A DNA stretch of 64,000 nt from Chromohalobacter sarecensis (GTDB taxonomy: Bacteria > Pseudomonadota > Gammaproteobacteria > Pseudomonadales > Halomonadaceae), in contig NZ_JAKGAN010000006.1 in assembly GCF_023061135.1 (NCBI RefSeq), positions 124,001 through 188,000 of the forward strand. Reading direction: 5' to 3'. Made by a program: the position numbers and the translations under genes. Below the pieces are notes generated by a model. It was not told the DNA's origin. It saw nothing but the letters and a program-made list of their open reading frames with translations, and made no database searches. Positions 1 to 7,457 of this stretch are shown in pieces. Within the stretch, counting starts at the first letter, position 1. Each line of letters begins with the position of its first letter.

Positions 1-830
1 TGGCCGGGGCGCAGGATGCCGGCCTCGAGCGTGCCGCAGTAACCGCGGAAGTCGAGGTGCGGGCGATTGACGTACTGCACCGGCAGGCGCAGATCCGTCA
101 GGTTCTGATCGTGGGCGACCTCGATGGTCTCGAGCAGCTCGAGCAACGGTGTCCCGGGTTGGCCATCGACACGGTACCAAGGCATGTTCTCGCTGCGATT
201 GACGACGTTGTCGCCTTCCAGCGCGGAGAGCGGCACGAAGTGCAGGTTAGGCGCATTGAGCTTGGCGGCGAAGTCGCGGTACTCAGCGACGATCTCGTCG
301 AAGCGCGCCTGGGAATAGTCGACCAGGTCCATCTTGTTAACGGCGATCACCAGGTGCTGGATGCCCAGCAGGTCGGCGATGAAGCTGTGCCGCCGGGTCT
401 GGGTCTGCACCCCGTGACGCGCGTCGATGAGGATCACCGCGAGGCTGGCCGTGGAGGCCCCGGTGGCCATATTGCGAGTGTACTGCTCATGGCCCGGCGT
501 ATCGGCGATGATGAACTTGCGCTTATCGGTGGAGAAATACCGATAGGCGACATCGATGGTGATGCCCTGCTCGCGCTCGGACTGCAAACCATCCACCAGC
601 AGCGCCAGATCGACCTTATCGCCGGTCGTCCCGCTGGTCTTGGAAGCCTGGGTAATCGCGGCGAGCTGGTCCTCATAGATCATCTTGGAATCGTGCAGCA
701 GCCGCCCGATCAGGGTCGACTTGCCGTCATCGACGCTCCCGCAGGTGATGAAACGCAAGAGATCCTTGTTTTCATGCTCGTGCAGGTAGGACTCGATATC
801 GTCGGCGATCAGCGATGACTGGTGGGACAT
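1..830 (-). CDS. cysN: Sulfate adenylyltransferase subunit 1 (CysN), N-terminal part; gene runs off the left edge
   Basis: GTPase subunit of ATP sulfurylase, which with CysD makes adenosine phosphosulfate in assimilatory sulfate reduction in the cytoplasm. The reading frame on the minus strand is open from the ATG at 828-830 to the window edge. It shows a translation-factor-type G domain: a P-loop ([14 protein letters not shown]) near residue 30, DTPGHEQY (G3) and NKMDLVDY (G4). The C-terminal end is outside the window, so whether a CysC kinase is fused cannot be seen. It lies downstream of cysD, separated by about 147 bases that hold a short tandem repeat. This is longer than the usual near-overlap of cysD and cysN. 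Confidence 0.96.
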   Translation of the reverse strand, partial: MSHQSSLIADDIESYLHEHENKDLLRFITCGSVDDGKSTLIGRLLHDSKMIYEDQLAAITQASKTSGTTGDKVDLALLVDGLQSEREQGITIDVAYRYFSTDKRKFIIADTPGHEQYTRNMATGASTASLAVILIDARHGVQTQTRRHSFIADLLGIQHLVIAVNKMDLVDYSQARFDEIVAEYRDFAAKLNAPNLHFVPLSALEGDNVVNRSENMPWYRVDGQPGTPLLELLETIEVAHDQNLTDLRLPVQYVNRPHLDFRGYCGTLEAGILRPG

Positions 831-940
831 GATCGTGTCTCTCGTTATCGTTGGGGTGAGACAAACTGCGAGCCGCGAGCATCGGGCTGCGAGCAGGTCG
901 TACACACCGCAATGGGGAAGTCTGGGTTAACGCTTTTCAT

Positions 941-974
941 AGCTCGTAGCTCGTAGCTCGTAGCTCGTAGCTCA
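941..974. repeat. 7-bp tandem repeat (AGCTCGT x about 4.9) between cysD and cysN
   Basis: The heptamer AGCTCGT is repeated four times perfectly, followed by a partial fifth copy (AGCTCA). The block begins four bases past the cysD stop codon on the transcript strand. Because it sits between two genes that should be co-transcribed, it lies within the cysDN mRNA. Heptamer repeats can change copy number by slippage. Nothing in the sequence shows a function. Confidence 0.9.
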
Positions 975-977
975 GGG

Positions 978-1895
978 CTAGAAATAGCCTTCCCGCTTCT
1001 TGCGTTCCATGCTTCCCGCCTGGTCTTTGTCAATAGCGCGGCCGGAGCGTTCGCTGGTCTTGGTCAGCAGCATTTCCTGGATGATCTCGGGCAGCGTGTC
1101 GGCGTGGGATTCCACCGCGCCGGTAAGCGGGTAACAGCCCAGCGTACGGAAACGCACCCATTTCTCTTCGGGGACTTCGCCTTCTTCCAGCGGCATGCGC
1201 TCGTCGTCGACCATGATGTCGACGCCGTCGCGCTCGACCACCGGACGCGGGGCGGCGTAATACAACGGGACGATGGGGATCGATTCGAGGTAGATGTACT
1301 GCCAGATATCCAGCTCGGTCCAGTTGGAGAGCGGGAATACGCGAATCGACTCGCCCTTGTCGATCTTGCCGTTGTAGATGCTCCACAGCTCCGGACGCTG
1401 GTTCTTGGGATCCCAGCGGTGGTGCTTGTCGCGGAAAGAGTAGACACGCTCCTTGGCGCGCGAGGCTTCTTCATCGCGCCGCGCGCCGCCGAAGGCGGCA
1501 TCGAAACCGTGCTTGTCCAGCGCCTGCTTGAGCGCCTGGGTCTTCATGATGTCGGTATGCTTGGCACTGCCGTGATCGAACGGGTTGATACCGGCCTCGA
1601 CACCTTCCTGATTGATGTGCTCGATCAACTCCATGCCCACCTCGTCCGCCATGCGATCGCGGAACTCGATCATCTCGCGGAACTTCCAGGTGGTGTTGAC
1701 ATGCATCAACGGGAACGGCGGCGTGCCGGGATAAAACGCCTTGCGCGCCAGGTGCAGCATCACCGACGAATCCTTGCCGATGGAATACAGCATCACCGGG
1801 TTGGCGAATTCGGCGGCCACCTCGCGGATGATATGGATCGACTCCGCCTCGAGCTGCTTCAAGTGAGTCTGGCGTTCGGGGGTGATTTCGGTCAT
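978..1895 (-). CDS. cysD: Sulfate adenylyltransferase subunit 2 (CysD)
   Basis: Catalytic subunit of ATP sulfurylase: ATP plus sulfate gives APS and pyrophosphate, with CysN as the GTPase partner. The 305-residue protein has the usual family length. It carries the PP-loop nucleotide-binding motif of the adenine nucleotide alpha hydrolase fold ([15 protein letters not shown], about residues 37-51), the [16 protein letters not shown] segment, and a [10 protein letters not shown] motif. The C-terminal end, rich in Lys, Arg and Gly (KKREGYF), is typical. It is first in a cysDN transcript on the minus strand. The ATG has only a weak upstream Shine-Dalgarno sequence. No CysB-type site was identified with confidence in the region upstream (1896-2064). 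Confidence 0.97.
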   Translation of the reverse strand: MTEITPERQTHLKQLEAESIHIIREVAAEFANPVMLYSIGKDSSVMLHLARKAFYPGTPPFPLMHVNTTWKFREMIEFRDRMADEVGMELIEHINQEGVEAGINPFDHGSAKHTDIMKTQALKQALDKHGFDAAFGGARRDEEASRAKERVYSFRDKHHRWDPKNQRPELWSIYNGKIDKGESIRVFPLSNWTELDIWQYIYLESIPIVPLYYAAPRPVVERDGVDIMVDDERMPLEEGEVPEEKWVRFRTLGCYPLTGAVESHADTLPEIIQEMLLTKTSERSGRAIDKDQAGSMERKKREGYF

Positions 1896-2064
1896 AGAGT
1901 ATCCGGAAATTCAGATTCAATGGCGGTGGGGAGAGCTAGAAACCCGCCGCTCTACGCATCATGGTGCTCACGGTACCCAGAGACACATGATAACGTCAAA
2001 GAATTAAGAACTATTTTTTAAGCACGATTAAGAATAAAAGAGCTCGAACGTGACGTCTCCGGGC

Positions 2065-2787
2065 TCAAGGGTCGACACGCTCAACCCAGGTCGACAACCG
2101 CTGCCCTTCCAGATCGACGATCCGAAAACCGGGACGAGACGCTTCGTCGAGCGTGAAATCGTCTCGCCGGGGAAGAAACTGATCGGCGGTGGCGGGACAG
2201 CCGTAAACGGCAATGTCGCCATGGCGTGCCGCAAAGGCCTGGTGAATATGCCCACACAGCACCGCCCGCACCTGGCCGTAGGCGGCCAGCGTCTGCCATA
2301 GCGCCTCGCGATCCGCCAGACCCAGCGCATCCATCCACGCCGAGCCGATTTCCAGCGGCGGGTGGTGCATGGCCAGCAACGTGGGACGATCGTCTTCCTC
2401 GAGCCGCATGGCAAGGTCCTGCAAGGCGGCTTGGCCCAGCTCTCCGCCCGCCTGGCCGGGCACGCGAGAGTCCAGCAACAATAGCCGCCACTCGCCGAGG
2501 TCGAGTTCGTCATGGAAAGGATGCAGCTCTTCCATGAATTCGGGATGGTCGTGATTGCCGGTCATCCAGAACCATGGGCACTCGAATTCGGCGAAGACCT
2601 CGAAGGCATGGCGGTACGCGGCTGGGGATTCGTCATGCCCGATATCGCCGCTGACCAGCACGATGTCCGGACGTAACCGCCGTGCCTGGGCAACGACCGA
2701 ACGCAACTGGCGTAGCGGGTATCCGATGCGCGAGCGCGCCTCGGGATTGGCGCAGAGATGACAATCGCTGATCTGGATCAAGCGCAT
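2065..2787 (-). CDS. cpdA: CpdA-like 3',5'-cyclic AMP phosphodiesterase (calcineurin-like metallophosphoesterase)
   Basis: Class III cyclic nucleotide phosphodiesterase that hydrolyses cAMP and so lowers Crp-dependent expression; this role is known for E. coli CpdA and inferred here. The start is placed at MRLIQISDCHL, whose ATG overlaps the yqiB stop by one base (TGATG). The 240 residues contain the dinuclear-metal motifs in order: SDCHL, GDIGHDE, GNHDHPE, MHHPP and CGHIHQ. The order nudF-yqiB-cpdA is the same as in E. coli, which supports the assignment over other calcineurin-like esterases. Confidence 0.9.
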   Translation of the reverse strand: MRLIQISDCHLCANPEARSRIGYPLRQLRSVVAQARRLRPDIVLVSGDIGHDESPAAYRHAFEVFAEFECPWFWMTGNHDHPEFMEELHPFHDELDLGEWRLLLLDSRVPGQAGGELGQAALQDLAMRLEEDDRPTLLAMHHPPLEIGSAWMDALGLADREALWQTLAAYGQVRAVLCGHIHQAFAARHGDIAVYGCPATADQFLPRRDDFTLDEASRPGFRIVDLEGQRLSTWVERVDP

Positions 2788-3233
2788 CAAGGCAGCTCCG
2801 GCACGTCCACGGTCAGCCCGTGTGCCAACCCATGTTCCAGCCATTCCCCCAGGAAACGATTAAGCTGAAGTTTTTCGTCGGGCTGATGCATGCGCGCATT
2901 AGGATAGCGATAGCGGCCATGGAAATGCCGTTGGCGCTGAAAATCGGTGACTTCCGCCATGCGCGCATCGTGATACAGGTGCACGAGCATGCGAGGCGAC
3001 TCGATGATGCCATCCAGCACGCCACTCTGTGAGACTCGGCAAATGGTGGTGTAAGGCGCGCATTCGAGCACTTCCAGCCATAACGAACCAAAACGGCGAT
3101 GCTCGCCGGCCAGCGCGACCTCGCGTGTTTCTCCGGCGCCCATGTCACCGAGCAGTCGGCTCAGGCGCAGGTAGTTGGCCGTGCATTCGCCTTGCAGGGA
3201 CTTGAGGTCGTTGACATATGCCGCTTTCGCCAT
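2787..3233 (-). CDS. yqiB: DUF1249 family protein (YqiB)
   Basis: Conserved 148-residue cytoplasmic protein of the DUF1249/YqiB family; molecular function unknown. It has no signal peptide or membrane segment, and is rich in basic residues (RFGSLWLEVLECAPYTT, DFQRQRHFHGRYRYPN). It lies between nudF and cpdA with almost no spacing (three bases after nudF, one-base overlap with cpdA), so the three are almost certainly one transcript. The identification rests on this conserved order plus the sequence type. No catalytic motif is visible. Confidence 0.85.
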   Translation of the reverse strand: MAKAAYVNDLKSLQGECTANYLRLSRLLGDMGAGETREVALAGEHRRFGSLWLEVLECAPYTTICRVSQSGVLDGIIESPRMLVHLYHDARMAEVTDFQRQRHFHGRYRYPNARMHQPDEKLQLNRFLGEWLEHGLAHGLTVDVPELP

Positions 3234-3236
3234 CCT

Positions 3237-3866
3237 CTACCTCCTTGCCCGTAGCGAGGCGCGCTCACGCACCAGCCAATTCAATGCAATCAGGGACATC
3301 GCGTTATCGATGATGCCCTGCTCGAGAAGCGCCCAAGTCTGGGCAAAGCTCAGTACGTGGACCTGAATATCTTCGTTCTCGCTCTCGAGACCGTGCACGC
3401 CGCCCACGCCGTCGCTATCCACCAGCCCGCAGAACAGGGTGACCCGTTCGGTACACGCGCCGGGGCTTGGATAATACGTATACAGCTCGATCAATTCACC
3501 GATCTCGCAGCCTGCTTCTTCCATGGCTTCACGGCGGGCGACCTCGGCGGTAGTCTCGCCCGCGTCGACCAACCCCGCCACGGGTTCCAGCTTCCAAGGG
3601 CTTAGCGGATCGTCCAACGCACCGGCGCGTATCTGTTCGACATGCACCACGCAATCACGCTGCGGGTCGTAAAGCAGCACGCCGACCGCATCGTGGCGCA
3701 CATGGACTTCGCGGATGACCCGCTCACTCCACTGGCCGTCGAAACGGCGATGCCGATAATGACGCCGCTCGAGACTGAAAAATCCCGATTGCAGCGTTTC
3801 ATCGAAGCGCTCCTCGACCGACTCGTGCGCATAACGCGGCGCGTAGGGATGAGCCTGTTCAGTCAT
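3237..3866 (-). CDS. nudF: ADP-ribose pyrophosphatase (NudF), Nudix hydrolase
   Basis: Hydrolyses ADP-ribose to AMP and ribose 5-phosphate, limiting free ADP-ribose. The protein is 209 residues, the same length as E. coli NudF. The Nudix box is intact (GLVDAGETTAEVARREAMEE followed by AG), preceded by the expected KLEPVAG segment. The start MTEQAHPY is chosen because GGAGG lies 4-5 bases upstream; an in-frame ATG eight codons earlier has no such site. First gene of the nudF-yqiB-cpdA unit. Confidence 0.95.
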   Translation of the reverse strand: MTEQAHPYAPRYAHESVEERFDETLQSGFFSLERRHYRHRRFDGQWSERVIREVHVRHDAVGVLLYDPQRDCVVHVEQIRAGALDDPLSPWKLEPVAGLVDAGETTAEVARREAMEEAGCEIGELIELYTYYPSPGACTERVTLFCGLVDSDGVGGVHGLESENEDIQVHVLSFAQTWALLEQGIIDNAMSLIALNWLVRERASLRARR

Positions 3867-3992
3867 GACGCCTCCTGACAGTAAAGCCATGAACGAGGCG
3901 ACACGCTACACGGCGCATCGTCCCGATACACGGGCACAATGCGCCTCATTATCCCGACGCGGCATGGCGATGCCAACCGCGCCGGCGCTCTT

Positions 3993-4676
3993 CTATGACA
4001 ATTCGTCCACTAGCCGCCGCGCTTTCTCTCGCAACGCCTCGTCCGAGGCGCGTCCCTCGCGGGCCTGGCCGTCAACGGCCTGCTGCGCGTGGCGCCGTGC
4101 CTCTGCGCGGCGCCCCTCGTCACGAAGATACGTGGCATAGAAGTAATGAGTGTCGATGCCATCGCCGCGAATTTCCAGCGCGCGCCTCAACAGTTCACCG
4201 GCCTTGTCGTCATCGCCGAACGACACCGGCCAGCCCGGCGCACGATCGTACAGCGCCCCTAACGTCACATAGGCGGCGCCGTCATCGCCACGTGGGTCGA
4301 GCTCGATGGCACGCTCCAGCGCCTGACGTGCGCGCTTCGCCAGATCGAGCGCCCCGAGGCCGCCCTTGGCCTTGGCGTACGAGGCAAGAATCACGCCTTC
4401 GGCCGTCAACACATGCGCGTTGTCGGGATGCGCCTCGGCGAGCGTCTCGGCTTCCTTCGCCAGGCTTGTCAGCGCCTTTTCCTGAGCCGCACCCTGCATG
4501 CCGTATTCCACGTTTCCCCAACGCGACATCAGCGGATACACACCCTCCGGCGAGGCATCGGCCCAGGCCAGAGCACTACTGAGCGCGCCGATCAAGGCAG
4601 CGCACAAGACAACATGAAGACGAGCCGATATGAGACGGCGTCGACGGAATGCTCCCACGAAATGACGACCCTGCAT
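3993..4676 (-). CDS. Exported tetratricopeptide-repeat protein, function unknown
   Basis: 227-residue protein with a basic N-terminus and a hydrophobic segment (about residues 18-40) ending ALAWADA, consistent with a Sec signal peptide or anchor. The rest is alpha-helical with TPR-like spacing: AEAHPDNAHVLTAEGVI, ARQALERAIELDP, and GDGIDTHYFYATYLRDEGR. A good GGAGG lies upstream of the ATG. It resembles small periplasmic TPR proteins such as the TatT type, but I do not recognise a specific family. It is monocistronic, with nudF downstream on the same strand and greB divergent. Confidence 0.7.
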   Translation of the reverse strand: MQGRHFVGAFRRRRLISARLHVVLCAALIGALSSALAWADASPEGVYPLMSRWGNVEYGMQGAAQEKALTSLAKEAETLAEAHPDNAHVLTAEGVILASYAKAKGGLGALDLAKRARQALERAIELDPRGDDGAAYVTLGALYDRAPGWPVSFGDDDKAGELLRRALEIRGDGIDTHYFYATYLRDEGRRAEARRHAQQAVDGQAREGRASDEALREKARRLVDELS

Positions 4677-4872
4677 GGCGACCTCCTGGCGTACTGCACT
4701 CTTGTGATAGTAGGTATGTTCACTCGCCCTAAAATGTAACGAACGTTTGAATTAATCGCTAAGTCGATTCGTCGTAGTTCGAGTTGCAGTGCCGACGCCG
4801 CGCGCCACGCAGCGGGGTTGGCGTACCGGCAAGGCTTGCGTAGGGTAAGCATTCCACGCTCTGGAGGTAGGC

Positions 4873-5412
4873 ATGAAAGGCCGCAATATGACCCGCTGGC
4901 GCGATCCCGCCAAGGACCCGCGCCAGGAAAAGAAGAGTCCGCTGATCACGGCACAGGGCTATGCCCGGCTCAAGGGCATCCATGAGCATCTGTCCCGCGT
5001 CAAACGTCCTGCGCTTTCCGTCAAGGTCGGCGAAGCCGCCGCCCAAGGGGACCGTAGCGAGAATGCCGACTACACCTATAACAAGAAAGAGCTCAACCGT
5101 GTCATCGCGCGCATCCGCTATCTCGGCAAACGCCTGGATGAGGTGCAGGTCGTCGACCGCCTGCCCGCCGACACCTCGCGGGTATACTTCGGCGCCTATG
5201 TCACGCTCGAGGATGAACATGGCGAGGAACTGGCGATCCGCATCGTGGGCCACGATGAAACCGACACCGACAAGCATTGGGTCAGCGTCGACGCCCCACT
5301 CGCCCGGGCCTTGCTGGGCAAGGCTCTCGACGAAGACGTCACCGTCAACGCCCCGGCCGGCGACACCACCTATGTGATCACGGATATCGCCTACGCCGAT
5401 CCCGACGCCTAA
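4873..5412 (+). CDS. greB: Transcription elongation factor GreB
   Basis: Binds the RNA polymerase secondary channel and stimulates cleavage of backtracked transcripts. The 179-residue protein has an N-terminal coiled coil with the acidic tip (QGDRSENADYTYNKKELNR) and a C-terminal FKBP-like domain (VYFGAYVTLEDEHGEE, GHDETD). The extended basic N-terminus (MKGRNMTRWRDP) and YTYNKK favour GreB over GreA. GGAGG sits just upstream of the ATG. Transcribed alone, divergent from the TPR gene. Confidence 0.95.
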   Translation: MKGRNMTRWRDPAKDPRQEKKSPLITAQGYARLKGIHEHLSRVKRPALSVKVGEAAAQGDRSENADYTYNKKELNRVIARIRYLGKRLDEVQVVDRLPADTSRVYFGAYVTLEDEHGEELAIRIVGHDETDTDKHWVSVDAPLARALLGKALDEDVTVNAPAGDTTYVITDIAYADPDA

Positions 5413-5430
5413 GGCTCATCTCAAAAGTGC

Positions 5431-6426
5431 CTAACGCTTGCTGGCGCGATAAACCCGAAACCGCCGATCATCGGCGAGGATCTTGAAGTCACCGAAGGCC
5501 TCTTCCAGCAAGCGGGGATACGGCAGAAAGGCGTTGGCCACCAGAATCAGGCTGCCGCCCCGTGCCAATTTTTCAGGTGCCTCGCGTATCAAGCGCGCCG
5601 CCGGGTCGTAATCGATGGCACGCTCCTGATGAAAAGGCGGGTTACTGACGATGGCGTCGAATGTTCCCGTCACTGCGCTGTAGACATCGCTCTGCCACGC
5701 GTCCCCCGTCACCTGATTGGCCTCGAGCGTGCGGCGCGTCGCGGCCACCGCGAAGGCGTTGAGATCCACCGCCGAGACGCTTGCGCCTCGTACGCCGAGC
5801 CAGGCAGCGAGAATGCCGTCACCACATCCCATATCGAGCAGGTGACGCCCCTTCGGGTCGCCGAGGGCGCGTGGCAGTGTCTCGAGCAACAAGCGCGTGC
5901 CATCATCGAGCTTGCCGTGGCCAAATACGCCGGGGTGACTCGCCACGCTGACGCCCTCGGCCTCGAACGAGGTCCAGGCTGCCTCCGGCGACAACGACAG
6001 TGGCGCGGTGCGCGTGGCATACAACGTGCACCGCCGCGCGTTATCCACCTTGCGGCATCCGAGCCCCAGAGCGGCCAGCGATTTGAGCACCCGCTTGACG
6101 CCCCCTTGATGCTCGCCGACGACCTGCAGCGGCGTGCCTTCGGGCAACACCGCGCACAGCGCCAGCAGCCACCACTCGCCTAGCGCATGCGTCTTGGGCC
6201 AGAACAGTACGGCGCCCGCGACCGGCGCTTCCAGCACCGGCGCAAGGCCGTCGTAAACCCGGTTCCCACGCGCTCGCCAAGCCTGGCAAATCGCCGCATC
6301 CGCACTCCACACGCTACCGCCGGTGGTTTCCAGCCAGGCATCGCGAGGTGGCGCGACCCACAGCCAATCGCGATAATCGTGAGACTGACGGGCAAGCAAC
6401 TGGCAAGGGGGTGTCTCGGCGTTCAT
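5431..6426 (-). CDS. rsmC: 16S rRNA m2G1207 methyltransferase (RsmC-like)
   Basis: SAM-dependent methyltransferase that modifies G1207 of 16S rRNA in the 30S subunit. The 331 residues form the RsmC layout: an N-terminal non-catalytic MTase-like half and a C-terminal half with motif I (LLDMGCGDGILAAWLG) and the amino-group methyltransferase motif IV NPPF (IVSNPPFHQERAIDY). The start MNAETPPC overlaps the cmoM stop by four bases (ATGA), so the two form one operon. RlmG is a close relative, but the length and domain arrangement fit RsmC better. Confidence 0.9.
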   Translation of the reverse strand: MNAETPPCQLLARQSHDYRDWLWVAPPRDAWLETTGGSVWSADAAICQAWRARGNRVYDGLAPVLEAPVAGAVLFWPKTHALGEWWLLALCAVLPEGTPLQVVGEHQGGVKRVLKSLAALGLGCRKVDNARRCTLYATRTAPLSLSPEAAWTSFEAEGVSVASHPGVFGHGKLDDGTRLLLETLPRALGDPKGRHLLDMGCGDGILAAWLGVRGASVSAVDLNAFAVAATRRTLEANQVTGDAWQSDVYSAVTGTFDAIVSNPPFHQERAIDYDPAARLIREAPEKLARGGSLILVANAFLPYPRLLEEAFGDFKILADDRRFRVYRASKR

Positions 6427-7199
6427 GACGCGGTCTCCGGTTTGTACAGGGTGTAGTGCAGATAACGCCCCAGGCACCAGTGCGGCTCCTGCTGGCAATA
6501 ACGGCGCTCGAGTTCGATTATCTTTTCCAACTGCTCCGCGTCAGGAGAACGCTCCCGAAGGTAATCATGGAAGATACGCACCCCCGTTACCGCCTCGATC
6601 GACAGGCCTTCCACCGCACTCCACGCGCGTATCTGGGCATCGGTGAGCGGCGAGATAGGCGTCAGGCGTTGGCGTTTCCCGAGCCCCTCGAGGCGATCAT
6701 CGAGCGCCTTGTCCAGATTGCCTTTGATCACGTTGGAGAACCGCAATGCATCGCGGTTGAAGACCATCAGCGACAGATACCCGCCCGGCGCCAGCAAAGT
6801 GGCGAGCTGTTTGAAGGCGGCATGCGGCTCGGCGAGCCATTCCAGTACCGCGTGACAGACGATCAGCCCCCAAGGGCCCGGTGCCTGTTCGGGCAGTGTT
6901 TGCCAGGTGGCATCGACGGGTGTGACGGCTAGATCACCCATCCCCGTGATGGCACGTTCGCGCATGTCCCGCGAGGGCTCGACCATGGTCACCGCATGAC
7001 CGCGCCGTGCCAGCCATATGCTCATTTGGCCCAGGCCGGCCCCCACGTCCAGTGCGGGCCGGCCATCGTCAGGGAGTTCACGAGGTAACACATGCTCCAA
7101 CACTGCCAGACGAATCGCACCGCGCGGTGTCCCGTAGAGGCCACGTTCAAATTTGTCGGCCAAGCCGTCGAAAATCCGGTCGTTGGTGACCAATGGCAT
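6423..7199 (-). CDS. cmoM: tRNA 5-carboxymethoxyuridine methyltransferase (CmoM)
   Basis: SAM-dependent methyltransferase expected to convert cmo5U34 to its methyl ester in wobble-modified tRNAs. The 258-residue protein begins with RIFDGLADKFERGLYGTPRG, matching the family N-terminus (F-D-D-A-E-K-F and Y-G-T-x-x-G). It has motif I DVGAGLGQMSIWLA and LIVCHAVLEWLAEP for motif IV. First gene of a cmoM-rsmC pair. Confidence 0.9.
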   Translation of the reverse strand: MPLVTNDRIFDGLADKFERGLYGTPRGAIRLAVLEHVLPRELPDDGRPALDVGAGLGQMSIWLARRGHAVTMVEPSRDMRERAITGMGDLAVTPVDATWQTLPEQAPGPWGLIVCHAVLEWLAEPHAAFKQLATLLAPGGYLSLMVFNRDALRFSNVIKGNLDKALDDRLEGLGKRQRLTPISPLTDAQIRAWSAVEGLSIEAVTGVRIFHDYLRERSPDAEQLEKIIELERRYCQQEPHWCLGRYLHYTLYKPETAS

Positions 7200-7457
7200 C
7201 CCCTACCCATCCAGCGCACCTAAAATGTCGGCGAATGAAGACACTTTTCCATTCGAAGCCTGGCACTGGAATGTAAAAAAGGAGTAGTCTAGCGTTACTG
7301 GACGTATGCCTCCAGCCCGGACCAGACGGGGCTTTCATCCGCAGCGCACGGCTTCGACCCAACACGCATGACGCCACTTGATCGAGCTCCGGCCTGTGGC
7401 CGGCGAAATAGCGCCATTCCCACGCCTTCGCGTGGATGTCGTAGAGGACACGAGACC

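Noticed and set aside
57-2021. Long plus-strand frames over cysN and cysD
   Set aside because: Antisense shadows of strongly supported genes on the minus strand; translations have no domain character.
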